From the NCBI RefSeq assembly GCF_010682105.1, contig NZ_JAAGWH010000049.1, forward strand, positions 62,001 to 126,000: a stretch of 64,000 nt of DNA. The letters are read 5' to 3'. The notes beneath the pieces were generated by a model. That model did not search any database and was not told where the DNA came from. It saw nothing but the letters and a program-made list of their open reading frames with translations. A program made the translations under genes and the position numbers. Below, piece by piece: positions 57,101-64,000 of the stretch (position 1 is the first letter of the stretch; every line of letters begins with the position of its first letter). Source of the stretch: Modestobacter muralis. GTDB lineage: Bacteria; Actinomycetota; Actinomycetes; Mycobacteriales; Geodermatophilaceae.

Positions 57101-58396
57101 TCAGCTGGGGCACTGGGTGCGCTCGATCTGGACGCCGACGCCGCGCAGCTGCTCGAGGAAGTCGGGGTAGCCGCGGTCGACGTGGTGCACGTCCTGGACC
57201 TCGGTGACCCCGTCGGTCAGCAGGCCGGCCAGCACCAGGCCCGCGCCGGCGCGGATGTCGGTGGCCAGCACCGGCGCGCTGGAGAGCCGCTCGCGGCCAC
57301 GGACGACCGCGTGGTGGCCGTCGATGCGCACGTCGGCGCCCAGCCGGACCAGCTCGTTGACGAACATGAACCGGCCCTCGAACACGTTCTCGGTGATCAG
57401 CGCGGTGCCGGTGGAGACCGCCGCCAGCGCCACCGCCATCGGCTGCAGGTCGGTCGGGAAGCCCGGGTAGGGCAGCGTGACGACGTCCACGCCGCGGGGC
57501 CGCTCCTCCATCGTCACCCGGACGCCGTCGGCCTGCGGCTCCACGGTGGCGCCGGCGGTGACCAGCTTGTCCAGCGCGACGGCCAGGTGGTCGGCCACGG
57601 CCCGCTCGATGACCAGGTCGCCGCGGGTCATCACCGCACCGATCGCCCAGGTGCCGGCCACGATCCGGTCCGGCACGGTCGAGTAGGAGACGGGGCTCAG
57701 GCCCGCCACGCCCTCCACGGTGATCGTCGAGGTGCCCGCGCCGTCGATGCGGGCGCCCATCGCGACCAGCATCCGGCACAGGTCGACGATCTCCGGCTCG
57801 CGGGCGGCGTTGTCGACGACCGTGGTGCCCTCGGCCAGCACGGCGGCCATGACCAGGTTCTCGGTGGCCCCCACCGAGGGGAAGTCCAGCCAGATGGAGG
57901 TGCCGATCAGCCGGGGTGCGGTGGCGACGAGGAAGCCGTGCTCGCTGACGATGGTGGCGCCCAGCCGCTCGAGGCCGGCGATGTGCATGTCGAGCCCGCG
58001 GGAGCCGATGGCGTCACCGCCGGGCAGGGCGACCTTGGCGGTGCCCAGCCGGGCGACCAGCGGGCCCAGCACGCTGATCGAGGCCCGCATCCGCCGGACC
58101 AGGTCGTAGTCGGTCTCGCTGGAAGGCTCCTCCGGGACGTCGATGAGCACCCGGCCGCCACCACTCGGACTGCCACCGGGCTCCAGCGGGTAGCGCTCGA
58201 AGCTGACCCCGCAGCCGAGCCGCCGCAGCACCTCGCTCATGATCGACACGTCGAGGATGTCGGGCACCTCGTCCAGCGTCGTCCGTCCCGGGGCCAGCAG
58301 CGCCGCCGCCATCAGCTTCAGCGCACTGTTCTTGGCCCCGGTGACCCGGACCCGACCGCGCAGGGACGCCCCACCGGTCACCTCGAAGCACTCCAC
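57101..58396 (-). CDS. murA: UDP-N-acetylglucosamine 1-carboxyvinyltransferase MurA, Asp-type active site
   Basis: First committed step of peptidoglycan synthesis: transfers enolpyruvate from PEP to UDP-GlcNAc. The 431-residue EPSP-synthase fold starts with [25 protein letters not shown] and keeps KN, RR(M)R and PTDLQPM motifs. The flexible active-site loop reads [13 protein letters not shown]: the Cys that fosfomycin alkylates in most MurA proteins is Asp here, as in M. tuberculosis, so the enzyme should be intrinsically insensitive. GTG 58396 is six bases after TAGGCT. Divergent from the adenosyltransferase gene, as Rv1315 is with Rv1314c. Confidence 0.96.
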   Translation of the reverse strand: MECFEVTGGASLRGRVRVTGAKNSALKLMAAALLAPGRTTLDEVPDILDVSIMSEVLRRLGCGVSFERYPLEPGGSPSGGGRVLIDVPEEPSSETDYDLVRRMRASISVLGPLVARLGTAKVALPGGDAIGSRGLDMHIAGLERLGATIVSEHGFLVATAPRLIGTSIWLDFPSVGATENLVMAAVLAEGTTVVDNAAREPEIVDLCRMLVAMGARIDGAGTSTITVEGVAGLSPVSYSTVPDRIVAGTWAIGAVMTRGDLVIERAVADHLAVALDKLVTAGATVEPQADGVRVTMEERPRGVDVVTLPYPGFPTDLQPMAVALAAVSTGTALITENVFEGRFMFVNELVRLGADVRIDGHHAVVRGRERLSSAPVLATDIRAGAGLVLAGLLTDGVTEVQDVHHVDRGYPDFLEQLRGVGVQIERTQCPS

Positions 58397-58402
58397 GCGC
58401 CC

Positions 58403-58408
58403 AGCCTA
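58403..58408 (-). promoter_or_regulatory. Leaderless-type -10 (TAGGCT) for murA
   Basis: Minus-strand TAGGCT, six bases before GTG 58396, no ribosome site. Confidence 0.5.
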
Positions 58409-58468
58409 GAGGCGCCCGGCCGGGCGCCTGCGACCCGGAGCTGGCGACGCCCCCCGGCTCTCCCGTCT

Positions 58469-58474
58469 TACGCT
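58469..58474 (+). promoter_or_regulatory. Leaderless-type -10 (TACGCT) for the adenosyltransferase gene
   Basis: TACGCT, six bases before ATG 58481, no ribosome site. Mirrors the murA element across an 84-bp spacer. Confidence 0.5.
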
Positions 58475-58480
58475 CAGCAC

Positions 58481-59083
58481 ATGACCGTCCGGCTGACCCG
58501 CATCTACACCCGTACCGGTGACGCCGGGGAGACGCACCTGGGCGACATGAGCCGGGTGACCAAGACCGACCCGCGGCTGGTGGCCTACGCCGACGTCGAC
58601 GAGACCAACAGCTCGATCGGTGTCGCGCTGGCCCTGGGCGGGCCCACCCCCGAGGTCGCCGAGCTGCTGCTCAGCATCCAGAACGACCTGTTCGACCTCG
58701 GCGCGGACCTGTCCACGCCCGTCCAGCCCGCACCGGCGCACCCCCCGCTGCGGATCACCGCCGCCTACACCGAGCGGCTGGAGGCGGCCTGCGACGTCGC
58801 CAACGAGCGGCTGCCGGCGCTGACGTCGTTCGTGCTGCCCGGGGGCACCCCGCTGGCCGCGCTGCTGCACGCCTCCCGGACGGTCGCCCGCCGGGCCGAG
58901 CGCAGCGTCTGGGCCCTGCTGGCCGTCGACGCCGAGCGCACCAACGCCGAGAACGCGCGCTACCTCAACCGCCTGTCGGACCTGCTGTTCATCCTCGCCC
59001 GCTCGGCCAACCCGGACGGCGACGTCCTGTGGGAGCCGGGCGCGCACAGCGGCGTCCACGCCCAGCGCGCCGCCCGCCGCTAG
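58481..59083 (+). CDS. Cob(I)yrinic acid a,c-diamide/corrinoid adenosyltransferase (PduO type)
   Basis: Makes adenosylcobalamin from ATP and cob(I)alamin, the cofactor of methylmalonyl-CoA mutase. The 200-residue four/five-helix bundle has the PduO N-terminal ATP-binding motif TRTGDAGETHLGD, then VDETNSSIGVAL, and the conserved RTVARRAERSVWAL and NRLSDLLFILAR. PduO rather than CobA/BtuR because of the TRTGD motif. It links functionally with the methylmalonyl-CoA epimerase at 46863. A short hairpin (59093-59098 with 59105-59110) follows. Confidence 0.94.
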   Translation: MTVRLTRIYTRTGDAGETHLGDMSRVTKTDPRLVAYADVDETNSSIGVALALGGPTPEVAELLLSIQNDLFDLGADLSTPVQPAPAHPPLRITAAYTERLEAACDVANERLPALTSFVLPGGTPLAALLHASRTVARRAERSVWALLAVDAERTNAENARYLNRLSDLLFILARSANPDGDVLWEPGAHSGVHAQRAARR

Positions 59084-59149
59084 CTCGGGAACGGCCCCGC
59101 CGCAGGGGCCCGCGCTGAGCTGGCGGGGTGTGCGGGGCAGCGGGGTCCT

Positions 59150-59554
59150 TCAGCGGTCGACGGGCGGGGCCGACTCGATCCAGGACAGGAAGCCGGTCAC
59201 CGTCGACAGGTCCATCGCCAGCTCCTGCGGCCCGGCGCCGGTGCGGCAGGTGAGGATGACCGTCTCGTTCGGCAGGGACAGGTCCGCCGACGTGGGCCGG
59301 CGCCGGGCGTCGACCTGGAACTGCGAGCGGCACAACCGGCGGTTGGGCCGCACGGACAGCGAGAGCGCGCGGTACCAGAGCAGGTCGTTGCCGGAGTACC
59401 AGGCGACGCCGACCGCCCAGCGCGGCGCCCCGGGGGCCCGCAGCCACATGGTGACCGCGCCCAGCCCGGAGAGCAGGAAGTGGCGCCGCAGCAGGAACGC
59501 GGCGACCAGCGCCACCACCAGGACGGCGAGGACGACCAGGAGGGCGGTGGTCAC
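59150..59554 (-). CDS. DUF2550 membrane protein
   Basis: 134 residues: one N-terminal transmembrane helix (LLVVLAVLVVALVAAFLL) and a small conserved domain (GNDLLWYRALSLSVRPNRRLCRSQFQV, CRTGAGPQELAMDLSTVTGFLSWIE in part). This is the DUF2550 protein that sits directly behind atpC in many actinobacteria (Rv1312). Function unknown. GTG 59554, 52 bp behind the atpC stop, probably read through from the ATP synthase transcript. Confidence 0.87.
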   Translation of the reverse strand: MTTALLVVLAVLVVALVAAFLLRRHFLLSGLGAVTMWLRAPGAPRWAVGVAWYSGNDLLWYRALSLSVRPNRRLCRSQFQVDARRRPTSADLSLPNETVILTCRTGAGPQELAMDLSTVTGFLSWIESAPPVDR

Positions 59555-59606
59555 CGGGGCTGGCTGTCGGCCGCTGCAGGGGTGGTGGCGGTGGGGCGGG
59601 TGTGGG

Positions 59607-59996
59607 TCAGGCGTCCTGGCCGGCGGCGCGCAGCCGGGACTCGGCTCGCCGGGCGGCGGCCAGCGCCTCGGGGTCGTCGCCGGCGGCCTCGGCGCGGCGG
59701 AGCGCCTCGCGGGCACGCTCCACGTCGATGTCGGTGGAGAACTCGGCCGTCTCGGCGAGGATGGACACCCCGCGCTCGGTCACCGAGAGGAAGCCACCGT
59801 GGGCGGCGACGACGAGGTCCTCACCGGACTCGGGACGGATGCGAACCACGCCGCCGGGGGCGAGCTCGCCGAGCAGCGGTGCATGGCCGGGCAGGACGCC
59901 GAGCTCACCCTCGGTCGTACGGGCGATCACCATGCTGGCCTCACCGGACCAGATCATCTTCTCGACGGCCACGAGCTCGACCTGCAGGGTCGCCAC
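59607..59996 (-). CDS. atpC: F1F0-ATP synthase epsilon subunit
   Basis: Rotor-stalk subunit that couples to gamma and inhibits ATP hydrolysis. 129 residues: the beta-sandwich (VELVAVEKMIWSGEASMV, TEGELGVLPGHAPLLGEL, VVAAHGGFLSV) and the C-terminal helical hairpin (DVERAREALRRAEAAG) are both present. GTG 59996 has GGAGGAG upstream. Unusually it does not follow atpD directly: a 98-codon gene and two hairpin regions intervene (about 680 bp). Confidence 0.95.
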   Translation of the reverse strand: MATLQVELVAVEKMIWSGEASMVIARTTEGELGVLPGHAPLLGELAPGGVVRIRPESGEDLVVAAHGGFLSVTERGVSILAETAEFSTDIDVERAREALRRAEAAGDDPEALAAARRAESRLRAAGQDA

Positions 59997-60043
59997 GTCT
60001 CTCCTCCGGGTCCACCAGCCGGCCCGTCAGGGCGGCGGTGCGG

Positions 60044-60070
60044 GTCGCCGGTCCGGACGGATCCGGCGAC
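60044..60070 (-). terminator. Hairpin in the atpC leader
   Basis: 60044-60055 pairs with 60058-60070 with one bulged base and a tiny loop. It lies 48 bp before the atpC start, in a 215-bp gap (59997-60211) with no other gene. Confidence 0.5.
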
Positions 60071-60211
60071 GGGTGTGCCCCCACTCTAGCGGCGTGTCGC
60101 AGCGCCCTGCGCCAGACCCGGTCGAGGAGCGGTCGGTCCGTCCAGGACAAGCACCCGGACGGGGGGCGTCCGCGGGGGTGTCGCCGCGGACGGGTGGGAC
60201 GGGCGGGCTGC

Positions 60212-60508
60212 TCAGCTCCCGCAGCGGCGGTACAGCACGGTCCAGCGGCCCACGCGCAGCTGCGGGTGCCACACGACCGACGGGGGCGCCCAGTCGTCGG
60301 TGTCGAAGGACTCCCGGTCGGTCTGCACCGGCGCGTAGGGCGGCCAGCTCCACTGCACGGCGTCCTCGGGCAGGTCGGCCGCCGGCGCGGCCACCCCGCC
60401 GCCGACCGCGACCCTGCTGTTGCGTCGCAGCACCGCTGCGACCCCCGACCTGTGCACGAGCTGCTCCCGGCTCTGACGTCCGCCGGCCGGACGCGCCCTC
60501 CCCATCAT
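60212..60508 (-). CDS. Small conserved-looking protein inserted between atpD and atpC
   Basis: 98 residues, no transmembrane helix or signal. The N-terminus is basic (RQSREQLVHRSGVAAVLRRNSRV); the C-terminus is aromatic (AVQWSWPPYAPVQTDRESFDTDDWAPPSVVW, in part WSWPPYAPVQ; then HPQLRVGRWTVLYRRCGS). I do not recognise it. Codon bias agrees with a real gene. ATG 60508 has GGAG six bases upstream. atpD and atpC are normally adjacent in actinobacteria, so this gene is either a lineage-specific subunit-like factor or a chance passenger. Confidence 0.6.
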   Translation of the reverse strand: MMGRARPAGGRQSREQLVHRSGVAAVLRRNSRVAVGGGVAAPAADLPEDAVQWSWPPYAPVQTDRESFDTDDWAPPSVVWHPQLRVGRWTVLYRRCGS

Positions 60509-60614
60509 CGGCCGCTCCGCCCGAGAGGTTGAGCCTCGCGTCACCCCGCCACCCGATCGGATGGACCCCTGCTCCGGCTCCACGGCCCGGCACGGCGACC
60601 CGCAGGAACGGCAA

Positions 60615-60670
60615 CGGCCGGGCCCCCGTGGGGACCCGGCCGGTGCGCGACCCGTCCTGGTGCGGACGGG
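60615..60670 (-). terminator. Two hairpins directly behind atpD
   Basis: On the minus strand, 60664-60670 pairs with 60651-60657 (7 bp, 6-nt loop), then a larger stem 60615-60642 with one bulge. They begin eight bases after the atpD stop and look like a terminator before the small gene and atpC. Confidence 0.65.
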
Positions 60671-60677
60671 CTCTGGT

Positions 60678-63201
<2,524 letters not shown>

Positions 63202-63203
63202 GG

Positions 63204-64000
<797 letters not shown>

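Overview
The window is very GC-rich, with a strong G/C bias at third codon positions, dense coding, GTGA/ATGA start-stop overlaps and many GTG starts. Several proteins are typical of Actinobacteria: GlgE, the mismatch endonuclease NucS, a DivIVA-like coiled-coil protein, a class F sortase, an ANTAR protein, and MurA with Asp in place of the catalytic Cys. Gene content fits a soil or rock actinomycete such as Geodermatophilaceae; that family is inference. I saw no tRNA, rRNA, transposase, phage gene or CRISPR array.

1-24.6 kb. Housekeeping genes on the minus strand: a partial methionine-synthase-like gene at the left edge, mnmA, iscS, etfA, etfB, a Cds1-type cysteine desulfhydrase, an enoyl-CoA hydratase, two polytopic membrane proteins (one a glycosyltransferase) and a stand-alone ABC ATPase. 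Gene order resembles the Mycobacterium tuberculosis Rv3015c-Rv3041c stretch (recalled, not searched). Between mnmA and the methionine-synthase-like gene lies an accessory island of about 13 kb. It holds a decayed secreted nucleotidase, a lipoprotein with two degenerate-receiver LuxR regulators, a secreted polysaccharide deacetylase, and a translationally coupled operon glmS - nucleotide-sugar dehydrogenase - SDR epimerase - GH18-like hydrolase - GT2 synthase. The operon looks like an uncharacterised amino-sugar exopolysaccharide locus.

24.6-41.2 kb. Alpha-glucan and trehalose metabolism: glgX, an FHA protein, glgP, and the complete GlgE pathway in the order glgE-treS-mak-glgB. TreS makes maltose from trehalose, Mak phosphorylates it, GlgE polymerises maltose 1-phosphate and GlgB branches the product; GlgX and GlgP degrade it. 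GlgB carries an unusual N-terminal extension of about 340 residues with duplicated Lys/Ala-rich, histone-H1-like blocks. glgP and glgE diverge from a 146-bp spacer and both look leaderless.

41.2-64 kb. A block whose content resembles M. tuberculosis Rv1308-Rv1328: CnoX-like thioredoxin, MarR regulator, FAD oxidoreductase, thiolase, haloperoxidase-like hydrolase, methylmalonyl-CoA epimerase, DivIVA-like protein, a membrane protein, a DUF4397/sortase F pair, a zinc-knuckle protein, nucS, a lipoprotein with a DUF2071 protein and a Gfo/Idh/MocA oxidoreductase, murA, a cobalamin adenosyltransferase, a DUF2550 protein and the distal ATP synthase genes (atpA partial, atpG, atpD, atpC). The ATP synthase run is unusual: an extra small gene separates atpD from atpC, and strong hairpins sit in the gaps.

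A recurrent regulatory signature is a TANNNT -10 hexamer 6-9 nt upstream of the start codon, seen at eleven genes. It suggests heavy use of leaderless mRNAs and was used to choose several starts.
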